A DNA stretch of 64,000 nt. It comes from Euclidia mi (lineage: Eukaryota > Arthropoda > Insecta > Lepidoptera > Erebidae). The DNA lies in the NCBI GenBank assembly GCA_944739405.2, contig OX123187.2, positions 78,538,450-78,602,449 of the forward strand, given 5' to 3'. The position numbers and the translations under genes were made by a program. The notes below the pieces were generated by a model. The model searched no databases and was not told where the DNA came from. It worked only from the letters and a program-made list of their open reading frames with translations. Below are positions 24,001 through 36,000 of the stretch, piece after piece. Positions within the stretch are counted from its first letter, which is position 1; each line of letters starts with the position of its first letter.

Positions 24001-27000
24001 TCCCAACTTCTATTTCTTCCTCGCCAGATTTGTGGTCTGAATTAAGCTTATTTCTTCGTAATTCAAACCGCTGACAGCCATCCGAAACAAAATAAATAAA
24101 CTTCATTGAATTTTACCTTCATAATATCTAAAAATATCTGTATTTAATTCATATAAGACTATTGTTTTAATAAATAATCAAATTTAATAACTGATTACAT
24201 ATAAATGCATCAATCGTAATAAATTAACAATCTTACGATTTTACTAGACTGGGGTACTGGCGTACCCCACAGCACTTATACAGGCGACCACACAACGCGG
24301 CCCTCGTCACGGTATTGACGTAACGCGAGTGGTTAACACCAAATTAAAATACTCCGACGCGCGAATTCTTGGATATTAAAGAAATTGAGATATTTAGAAA
24401 ACAAATCGGTGTGGGGTGCACCTGCACCTCATGTAGGGTTCTAGGGTTAATGCTCAAAAGTTTCTAGTTATTATTTGTCAATTGTCATTTCGTTGCTAGG
24501 CGACGACAATGCGTTTTGTTTTATGCTCAAAGTATATATAGTCTAAGGTTTTATGCGAAAGCATACGCATAACATCGTTAAAATCGTAACAAAAAGGCTT
24601 CATACCATGAAACAAAACGTAGAAACTACTTTACCGACCTCATAAAATGTTTAACTAAATCTAAGCGTTATTGTCGTTGTGCAAGAGGACGCTAAATACT
24701 TTTAACTTAAATTATTTTATGTTGTTAATTCTGTTCAAAAAATTTAAATTAAGGAGTGACTTACATCAAACGTTACGCAAGTGGGCCTAAATATTTTTAC
24801 TTAACCGACTTGGTATTACATGGATCTCACAACTTTTCACGGTCGCGAGACTTGGTATTTTTGACAAGTATTGTTTTTATGGGATCTCATTTCTTTTTGT
24901 AGATAGTCTACTTTTGTCCTTTCCGGTACCTTCTACTTCTTATACACCAACAACGCATTTTCTTAATTAAAGCCCTAACTGCAAATGTAATTTTGTAATC
25001 CTTTATGTTTATATGGAATTACAAAGTTATTTATGCAGTTAATGTATCTGGAAAACTAGACAGAAATTGAAAAATATTTTAATTTTTCCTTCATTCATAT
25101 ACTAAATACTAATCGTATTCTAAATTTGAAGCTTCTATGTCTGCTAGAAGTGACTTAGACTTTTGATGATCGGTCAGTGAGTGACAAAATTAAGAATTAT
25201 GACTCATTATAATTCTTAAACTACTTGTTCAAATTGAATGAAATTTTAAATACATCGTGTCTATACAATGCCTGCATGGTTACTTAAAAATCAGCCTTCT
25301 AGTTTTATCCACAACCAAGTTATAGGCGGTCGAAAATGGCCCGAATTGCTTCGAGAAAAGGATGATACGGCCGTGCCGCTTTTTTGCTCGACTTGGTGGG
25401 GGCACGGCAGTGCCCCCAGATTTTAGGCAATCAATTATCGCGGCCTATTGTGATTCAGTTTATCTTTCACTTCGTTACTGTCTTAAGATATTCTCTTTAT
25501 AGTTCAATCCACTACTGGTTTTCAATTATTTTTATCTTTTTACTGGAAGCTAGGGCTCGTTATTATTATAGACTTTTTATTTCTTACTGCCTCTTCCTTA
25601 AACAAGGGCCAAAGCAATGCAGTTCTCTAGCAAAATCTGTCTATGAAATCTATGTCACCTACTTACAAAATTCTTACTTATCAGATTCATCCGTTCTGTA
25701 CTCCTGACAGTAAAGATTATTCAAGCAAATATTTTTTATTTTGTGTTTTATACCTACTTATGTAGGTAGAACTTATGTAGGATATTGAAAATTTGGCAGA
25801 TTAATAACCATTGTTGCAGAATTTATTACATTTTTTCTAGCTTTGCTCCAGGCCTGCATATTCACGACATTTGTCTTTATACAATTTAGTTAAATTATCA
25901 AGAACTGAAATTATATTTTATGTGTTGAATTATGTCTAAAGTTTAGATAATATACAAACCTCAGTATTTTCTTGAATAATCATCATTATCATCGTCCTGG
26001 CGTTATCCCGGTTGCATCCAAGACTGACATCCCTTGGAGCCCGATGTTCGCTTACTAGTCCAACCAGATATGACAGAATATTCATTCATTCAGTATTTTC
26101 TTGAAGCAGTTTCTAATATTTAATAATTTTTCTTTTAGTGGACGAAACGAAGCTAGCGTTGCCTGTACTTGTGTACATCCACGGAGAGAGTTATTCTTGG
26201 AGCTCGAGCCATCCGTACGATGGTGCCGTACTCGCAAGCTATACGGATCTAATCGTCGTCACCTTGAATTTTAGACTTGGTGTTTTAGGTAAGTATATTA
26301 TTTAATTAAAATAACGCAAGCACCCAAACATAAGTACTAGCTTCTGGACAACGGCTTTGCCCGCGTGTATTTGTCTATTTTGCCTTTGTCTTTGTTTGTG
26401 TATAATGTCTATTTTGATGTATAAGCTACACTACTGCAAAGTTTGATATACATTCGAAAAGTACTGTTTGCGCAAAAGAGTAACAAACATTTATCAACCC
26501 TCACAAACTATCCCCTTTATCATTAAATACTATTTACCTCGTAAAATTTGGGGTAGTGTAAAGCTCTGTATAAACAAAATTGTTAGTATTAGCAACGACG
26601 ATCTCCTAAGCCCTAAAGAGTAACCGGAAGGCAAAATCAATATCCTTGATGAGATGAATACCATTCCCAACTAAGATTATGGAGTTACTAACTCATTTCA
26701 TATTCAAAGTGAAATCATAAATATAAATTTACATTAGATTAGTAATCCAAATATACCTCAATATTACTAATCTTGTAGGTAACAAGGGAACCTTGAGAAT
26801 TCAAGATATTGACTTACGCCTTATAGCTCCGGAACTTCAATTCAAAATTATTACCTACGAAGAATTCTGTTCGCGACATACATTAAAAAAACTATGACAG
26901 TGAATAGTGTATTCGAAACCGCGAGTGAAAATCGTATAAAATCAGTGCTATCTAATCGTGCGGTACACCGGGTTCGGTTCCCGGACGCGTCAAAGAGATA

Positions 27001-30000
27001 AAAAAACGCTAGAATAGTGAAAATTCGCAAAACATTAATAAGAAGTGCTACGTAGTTAATGGACATCAGTTTTAAACTTGTGCTAACTGAAGGGACTTCG
27101 ATATTGATCATAAATAGTGTTATCAGTTGTAATAGATAAGAACTAATAGTTGATAAACAGCTGTTTTGTTTACATAGTAGTTTTATAGATTTATAAGTGT
27201 TTTTTAGCTTCGAATTGGCTTGAAATGATGTCTAGATACTTTCTTATTGCTAGTTATTACCTTATATAGTTAAAATAAACATAAGAACAAACATTTGCAT
27301 GTTTATCATAAACTTTGTTCATGTACGATAATGTTTACTGAAAAAAAATTGTATTTTTACTTATGCATCGTAGGCTTTCCTGTAATAACTTAGAATTGAA
27401 TAAAGATATTTTCATGGCGTTTGTTTCATTAGATGCTCCATATAGTTGCACACAACGGTCTATCAAAATTACATATATAACTATAGTACTTAATAGTTTT
27501 TTAATAGAAAATATAGTGGGCGGGCCCTTGTGTGCCGACATTTTTCAATAGTTTTTCTTGAATAACTTAGTGACGCAAACAGTTAGGTTTAGGTTTTGTA
27601 TACCAATAGATAAAACTTTTTGAGACCTATCTAGCTATGTATAGAGCATATATGCATGTACCATAGTATCTAAGATAATTACATGTATGTACTTTATCAC
27701 AATTAAAGATTTGTTGTGCATATGTTCGGTGCGGTGGTCGTCGTTAAGGTAAAGTTCCGAAGTACCTAAGCGACCATGTTTTCGGCCAGTTGGTTGGCGT
27801 CCCAACCATCATCTTGTGACCAAGTAACCATATGTAGCCACCAAGCACCGAACACCTGAACAGCATCGCTCCCAACGTATGAAGATGTTTTATTTCTGAA
27901 GCCCCGATAAATCGAAGCCGTACAGTCCACACATATAGAAGAACACACATCGTCGTAGGAACATTCGCCAGTCACACACCACGAGCGCACTGTGGTGGAC
28001 CAGCTAAGGTGCAACTCCTGGCATCCGTCACAAATTCAAGAAGGAAAACTTTTAGGTCTTCGTGTTCGGATAATAACGATCAGCTGGGTTCAATTTAATT
28101 TTCCAGTTTCAAATGAATACTTTTTAGGTGACTACAGCAATTGCTTAGAAAATGAAGTTATTTATATAACCGCAAAGGCGAAATACGAAATATTTCAAAG
28201 TCGTCAGAAATAAAAAGGAAAAATATTTTCTATTACGGGATCATGTTCATGTCAGCACTAGTTCACGTGATTTAAAGAAATTACACGACTTACGACTTAA
28301 TTTTTATTCTAAATTTTCTTCTTTTTACAATTTCTTTCTTTGTTGCGGGGAACATTGTAAACATTCAACGAACCGTAACAATAATATCTGGACTGCATAC
28401 AGTTTTATCTCGTGTGAGGATTGAACCCAAAAAGCTCGGAGGAGTACGAAATGGCGTGGCACACACTACTCAGTATGTGCTGTTCGAATTTTGTATTTAA
28501 TTTAATATTTTGCAAACAAAAAACCTTTTTATACGAATCTTTGTTCTGAGAATATCGTACTTATTATCTTTCTCAAGCCTTGATAGCAAACAATCACAAT
28601 CAAATTTAGAACCACTTAAACAAATCAAGTCTACACAATTTAAGTATTCAACACAAAGTATAGATTCATCTTCATTTGAATAAGTGAATTAAATGAACGT
28701 CATAAACTCGACGTCTTATTTCGCAAATAACTCAAAAGTTCAAAGCCAGAGCATTTGAAAGTTAAAAGAATTCTTGAAATATAATCAAGTTTTATTCTTA
28801 TCCTGATCTTGGTGAATGGAATTTACGGTCTATCAGCTTGCTTTTATCTTGAGGAAGTTGTAGAAATTAATTAAGTGCAGTGGTAGAACTAGTTTGAAAA
28901 GACTGAAATTATTTTTCAGCTGATGAACTTTATAAATAAAATTTGTTCTTTGATAATGTATACACAATTTAGAATTGATATACAAAGCTTATGGTTAAAG
29001 TCTTAAAGTGCTATGGAAAAAAATCTAGTCGTTCGACGCACCGGACCGAATCCTGCAGCCCACTGGGGTCATGTGCATACCACTTCTAGTTCTAGATTCG
29101 CTACCTTTAGTGATGGGGTGTTTAAGTACTGATCATATTTCGAGAGTAACATATACTCCCTCCACCAAGCTTCAACTTTAGGTAGAGCTTACAACCTCAT
29201 GGATAAAAACCCTGCAACTAGTTTTCTATCACAAAATGGACGCAAAAATAAAATCTAACTCAGCAATTACCGTAATCCACGTCATATAGTACAGACTCAC
29301 ACCTGTATCCCCGAAGGGATAGGCAGAGGTGTAATATTACACCCACATTTCGCCATGAATTATTAGGTCCCACGTAATAGGGGGCAAGCCTATGCCGTTA
29401 CCGGGCACATCACCAGAGAGAGAATTTGGAAAAACCCAGTAACACTTTTGCCCGACCCGGGAATCGAACCCGGGACCTACGATCAGCAGTCGCATACGCT
29501 ATCAACTGGACCACGGAGGCAGTTATATAGTATTACCAATAAAAGTTGTACTTATACCTGTGTCAATAGTTAAGGTTAATTCAATATATTTTACTGATTT
29601 TTTTATATAAAATGAACTTTTATTTGATTTATAACTTATTGACTTCTCTTTGAATAAAAACTTTTTTATATTATCATGTATCAAAATCAGTTTAAGTCAA
29701 ATTTACAAACTGTTACATAAATTATTTAATCAACGAGTAGTGTTGCTGCTTTATACGTTGATTAACTCCCAATTTATAAATAAAATGTCCAAGTTAACTC
29801 AATTTAAAGTTTAAATACGCAGATTTTCTGTCACACAGTTATAGTGGCAATTGGCAATCAAGTTCTGAATGCATTGCAACAAAAATGAAATTTATACAAC
29901 ATTTTCATTTAAAAATGTATGAATTTACTTATTTTTTTGCTGTTCGAGCTGTGGCTTAGAATTGCGCATTGTAAGTTGTATACCTAAGGAGTAAAATCTA

Positions 30001-33000
30001 GAAATCAAGATGATCGTCAATTCAAGGATAAGTTTAAGTTATTTAGACGCAACATCTGCCAAAACTATTGGGTGCAAGATGCTTAAATTTGGCATAATTA
30101 TATGTTAGTTCATAACCGTAGGCGTGTACCAGGATTAGGCAGAAACGGTCAAATTAAAAATAATAATATTAGTGACCACAAAAGTCTAAATTCCTATATA
30201 AGCCATAGAATTACGTCTTCTCTAGGCAGTTTTGAAGTCAGGTAAAATCTGATATTTTGTATATCTGGCCTGATCAGAAGGTCGATCCCGAACTCCATGT
30301 CCATTTTGTCGGGATGCAACCATTATACCGCTAGGCGGATGAGGATGACCAATATTTTAGCATTGGTAGTGAGAAAGGAAAAGTGATATTTACCAGCAAG
30401 ATATTTCAATTGGCCTGTGATTCTAAGTAAATTGTGTTATGTAGTTATTCAGTTATGTTTTATGACTCTTAAATATGACTTAGTGATGTATAACAGACAA
30501 CAATATATCTTCTGTGAATAAACGATTTGAAGCTAATCAAATTGATTGCCTACTTATACATGACAAGAGTAGATAAATTTATTTTTATAAAAACTTTTTA
30601 TCCATTGAAAGACGTTCCTCCTATTGGCTGTTTTGACGTATAAATAAAATGATAAATTGCTCAATTCGCTGGCGTGCCTCGGAGCAAATTTGCGACCACT
30701 AAAGCCGTCTCGAACTACAGACCAGAAAAGTGTATTGGCTTCAGCTTTAAAGAGATCGATTGGGCTTTTCCAATGACTGATGGCTAGATCGCCGATCGCC
30801 GAGATATCTCTACTTGAAAATTACATCTGTAATACTCTAGGTAACATATATAGGTATTAGACTAGACATCGATTCTCGTAACAAGGGTAGATCGTATGTT
30901 ATTCTGATATTTAAGCTATATTACGTGTGTCCGTGGTCCAGTGGGTATCGTATACGTTTGCTGATCGGGGTCCCGGATTCAATCACCAGATCGGACAACA
31001 GTGTTACTGAATCACTTCCGAAAATTACATTATTTTTTTGTGATATTAATGAAAAAAAATCCTTAAAGCAGAGCTGTGACTTCTTTTCAATGTTCCGATT
31101 GAATTGAGAAACATTCTAAAATATGCTAAGACTCTAAAGAATAATGAACCTAATATTTTTTTACGTTTTCTACAAGCGACGTACACAAACGTTCTACGTT
31201 CCATTTCGTTTCATTTAAATGTTGCCCGCTGTTTGAATTAAACGTTCCACTTGATAATACATCCAACGTGAAAATATGTATGTCTGAAATATATTGGTAT
31301 TCGGTATAAAATTCAATCCCTAACCAGTGTTATGAATATTGTTGATTAAAACTTCTATGGCAGCGTTTTTAAGGTTCCGTAGTAAACTATAAGGAGCACT
31401 TATATTGCCAAATGAATAAGCACAAGAGAGCTAGCAGGCTTATACTAGTGATTATGCGGATAAAGCGACGATAGTCCATTGGTGTACGAAACGGACAGTC
31501 GAGACGATGGTCTCTTGTTCGATCCCCAGTTCCCCGGTGTACGGATGGTATTAGGTTCCAGTAAATGATACACCGAATGATGATTAAATACTGCGTTTAT
31601 TATGAAAATACATGGGCTTATATACATCTTATATCAAGTCTCCCTCACATCTCCCCCATATTACAAAAATAAAATAAAATAATCATTTTATTTTATTATA
31701 GGAAAAGAAAATAGCTTAGTCTAGAGCTACATGAAATGTATATAGGTATAATCCTTATCACAATTAAATGGCGTGTACTTCTATAACAATAACAATGCAA
31801 TAATATAAAAATATGATTTATTGATACACGATAAATTAAACAATTCAAATATGAACCTACAGTCTCGCGACCGCGGTTCGTCTCCGCTTACCTACCAATG
31901 AACTATGCAATAAATTTGGTTATACTCTAAAGATTACATCATACTTATCATTAACAGGTTAAATTTAGGTGCTGAACATTTGCAATTTTAAGTGTAGTAT
32001 ATTAAGTGTAATATTTAGTTCTGTTTTTGTGTACAATGTCTGATTTACCATTTACTTCAATTTCAACATTGGGTGAAATATCCCTGATTACAGTATAAGG
32101 TCCGGAATACAGATGTTTAAGTTTATTGCCAGTTTCATTTTTAACTAAAACTTTATCGTTAGGCTTATAACATACGGGGTTAACATAACTATCGTATCTA
32201 CATTTTCTTTCTATTTTACTACTTACTAAATTTTTCCGCGCTTCGTTTGAGAAACCTGAAGTCGATATTTAAGTTCAAGCGGGTAACTATCGTAGTTGTA
32301 AAGGGGTTCTACACATTTCGAAAAATTGCTAGGCAAGTTACACTTTTTACCATAAACCAGTTCAAAAGGTGTAATTTGTGTCGACGTGTGAACTGTCGTA
32401 TTATACGCAAAGCACCAGAACGGTAACCAACTACTCCATAATTCCGGTTTTTCTTCAGTTTGTATTCGCAAAAACGCGCCTAGACTTTTGTGAGCGTTTT
32501 CTAGCGATCCGATGCTTTGGTGATGATACGCAGTTGAATTTAATTTCTTAATATTAAGTAGTTCACAAACCTGTCTCATGGTTTCGGATATAAACTCCGT
32601 GCCCCTGTCGGTAGCTATCTCCCTTGGTACGCCATGGTGAAGTACAAAATGATTCACAAAGGTACGAGCTACTTCTGTTGAAGTTTTATTGAGAAGGGGA
32701 TACGCACATACATATTTTGATAACTCGCACTGTAATGTAAGTATGTAACAATAATCATTGCTATCTTTGTCCAATGGTCCTACCAAGTCTAGAAAGATTT
32801 TATCAAAAGCCGAATGAGCGGTGGACGTAATTGTCATTGGCTCTTTAACCTGAATTGTATACTTATGCCTCTGGCATTGGGGACATTTTTTAACAAAATT
32901 TTTGACATCGGCCTCTAAACCCGGCCAATAATAATATTTCTTAATATTAGTTAACATTCTTCTCATGCCCGCGTGGCCACTTGTGGGCAAAAGATGAAAG

Positions 33001-36000
33001 TCGTTAACTATTACCTTCCTATCGTCCTTGTCCTCTATTCTCACGACATCTTTTATTATACATAACCTGGGCCCTTTCCAGTTAGTTTGCTTTTTTATTT
33101 CACTGATTAATTTCTCTACAAACACGTAGTTATTTTTATTTTTAATGAAGTATACTTCAACGACATTAATTTTTTCACAAAATTCGCTAAGTTCTCTCGC
33201 AAATTCGGCTCGCGTAATTTGTGATTGAGACACTTGCTTTATGAATATTGTCTTCTGTTGCGCAACATAAAATAATATATTACTTTCACAAGTTATTAAA
33301 TTATCATCTCTAAATTTCTTTAAACTACTGTTATCACCAAATCTTAACTCTACTGCGTCTTTCGGTTTGATATGGGTGTCCACAACTTTTGGTTGATCAG
33401 GCCAATCGCTGGTGGGCAGCATATCATCCGAAGGAACAGTGTCTAACTGTCTCTTTCGAGCTCGCGTCATAACATGCAAGCATTCGTTCATCTCTTTCAG
33501 TTCTTTAGAAGTAACTTTTATTCTGGATAATGCGTCTGCAGCCGCATTTTCCTTTCCTTTCACATACTCGATTACGTAATCATACTCTTCCAAAATAAGT
33601 CTAAATTTAAACAATCTGCTCGAGGGATCTTTTAAATTAAATAAATATATTAAAGGTTTGTGATCGGTACGTATTTTGAATGTACGACCGTACAAGTAAG
33701 GTCTGAAATATTTAACGGCCCAAACTACAGCTAGGAGCTCTTTCTCTATGGTGGGATAATTCCTTTCCGCTTTGTTGAGACTCCTACTAGCGTAAGCTAC
33801 AGGCCGGCCATCTGAATTACATAAAACAGCGCCGATTGCATACCCAGATGCATCAGTTTGTACTATAAATTGATTCTGTTCTGAAAAATCTGGATACTGG
33901 AGAATTGGAGGTGACATAATACTTTGTTTTATAGTTTCAAACGAATTTTGACAATTTTTATCCCAGACAAATTTAGCGTTTTTTCTACATAATAGATTCA
34001 AATGGTATGCTTTTTCCGCGAAATCAGCAATGAACTTCCTATAATAATTCGCGAAGGCCACAAAACGTTTCACTTCATCTATAGTTTTGGGAACTGGATA
34101 ATGCTTGATTACTTTAATTTTATCTGGGTCTGGCAATATACCATTGCCCGACACCACATGACCTAGATATAAAATCTCCTTTTTGAGAAAATCACATTTC
34201 GAAGGGTTTAGCTTGAGATTTGCACTGCGTAGTTTTTCAAAAATGCTTATTAGGTTCTTGTTATGACCTTGAAAGCTTCTGCCCAGGCAAACTAAATCAT
34301 CCATGTATACTAGGCATTTGTCGTATGATAACCCGGCCATTGCTATGGTCATCATGCGCGAAAATGCACTTGGGCTGGTCTCAAGACCCATGGGCATTCT
34401 AGTCATTTGATACTGCCCATGTGCACAAAATGATGTGTATTTTCTACAATCCTTCTGAAGGCCCACATTGAAAAACCCTTGATTTAAGTTTAAATGCGTG
34501 TAGTAACTACATCCACTTAGTGAATCTAGTATGTCAGAAATATTCGGCAAAGGGAATTTATCGTCCTGTATACAAGTGTTAAGTTTACGGTAGTCTATAA
34601 CTAACCGCCACCTTTTTTCTCCGTTAGCATCAGATTTTTTCGGTACTAATAGCACCGGGCTAGACCACTCACTGGAACAGGGTTCAATTATTCCTTGTTC
34701 CAATAAGTTTTCCACCTGCTTCTTTAATTCAGCTTTCTGAGCATGTGGCAATCTATATGGCTTTACGTACACTGGGGCTACATTCGGTTTCAAAGTAATC
34801 GTATGTTCATATAATTTTGTTGTGCCCAACTTATCACCTGGCAGAAAAAATATATCGGCGTACTTCGCGCATATACTTTCGATTGACAATTGTTCTTCCT
34901 TATTTAAATGATTCAGAGATAACAAGGAAAATACTTTCTTAACACGATCAGCGTTATTATTAGTTTCATGAAACGTACATATATCATAATCAGACGCTTT
35001 AAAAAGAGTGGGATGAATAGAATTTAAAACTAAATCTGACTCGGTTGTATTTAATACACGAATGGGTATTTTCCCATTTTTTGGCTTAACTAAACTACTA
35101 GCAATAAAGATTCCCTCTTGCAGTTCTGTCGTATTAACTAAACATTCATCAGTCTCAGATACCTGAATAAAGTGAATGGACTCTGACCTCGCCGGTATTG
35201 TTATGTTATTGTTCGTCATAATTAAAGGTAAAGATATCTTAAGATTGTTATTCCATAATAACAAAGTCTGATTACCGAAATTCAACACCGATTTATACTT
35301 GCTTAAAAAGTCTTGTCCTAGAATGCCACTACCTTTACATGGCAACGATTTAAAAACAAAGAACTTATGATTTATAACGTGATTTCCAATAACAAAGTTT
35401 ATATAAACATATCCAATTGACTGCACTTTGCCACCGATTCCATTTACATAGCTACTCTCAATATGGATAGGAATATTCTGTTCCAGAATATGTTTATACT
35501 TAACAACCGAAATGGATGCACCGGTGTCAACTAACAAATTATATGAGTAATGATTACGCGATTTAATATTACCGTAGCCTACACTATTACATGAAAATAT
35601 TACATTTTCAGTCCCGAAAAAACTGGTTTTCATCTTGTTGGCTCTGAACAGTATTACTAGAATTTAAACTAGGCTGCGAATGCGGTTCAGAGTTGGTCAA
35701 AGTATGTATATGCGCACGAGGGGAACGCTGGTACCTTGGTGAATAAAAGTTGGACCTACCTCTGGTCGCATGATATGTATGAGTAGACCTGCGCCCATTA
35801 GTCTGTGGTCCTCTCCACACCTGAGCCTGTTGACGGTTCTGGTGATCCGACTGATAGCCAACTCGTCCACGTCCTCTGCCTGCGAACGAGGAGCGCCTTC
35901 CGCGCTGCGGGCGATTGTAGAACGACTTGCCTCTGAAATTTATGGTTAGAATGTCATTGGAAGTTGATGGTGCTGTGACGTCTTCATCGATAGCCGACTG

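Larger units (their letters stand above)
23280..24787 (-). mobile_element. TIR DNA element, copy B (inverted relative to copy A)
   Basis: Same element as 16497-17991 in reverse: GGCCCACTTGCACAACG at the left and CGTTACGCAAGTGGGCC at the right. Flanks are TTA at the left and TAA at the right. Length 1508 bases. It carries the same nested piggyBac-like element, so the composite was copied as one unit, by transposition or by duplication. Confidence 0.75.
22857..25042. mobile_element. Long inverted-repeat (foldback-like) element
   Basis: The left arm (about 22900-23148) and right arm (about 24795-25042) are near-identical reverse complements over roughly 250 bases; shared landmarks include AGAAGGTACCGGAAAGGAC (left) and GTCCTTTCCGGTACCTTCT (right). 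The left arm is preceded by a partial repeat of its own inner part (CATAAAAACAATACTTGTC at 22859 and again near 23060). The centre is filled by the TIR element copy B. Lies in neuroligin intron 2. Class unknown. Confidence 0.75.
26289..29284 (+). other. Neuroligin intron 3, left part
   Basis: AT-rich. A tRNA-like B-box piece (GGGTTCGGTTCCCGG, about 26970) is a SINE scrap. A GC-richer block at 27720-28030 is listed separately, and a family-2 SINE piece lies at 28375-28490. No exon was recognised. Confidence 0.5.

Noticed and set aside
34220..34402. Small + strand frames across the retrotransposon
   Set aside because: They are antisense by-products of the gag and pol frames.
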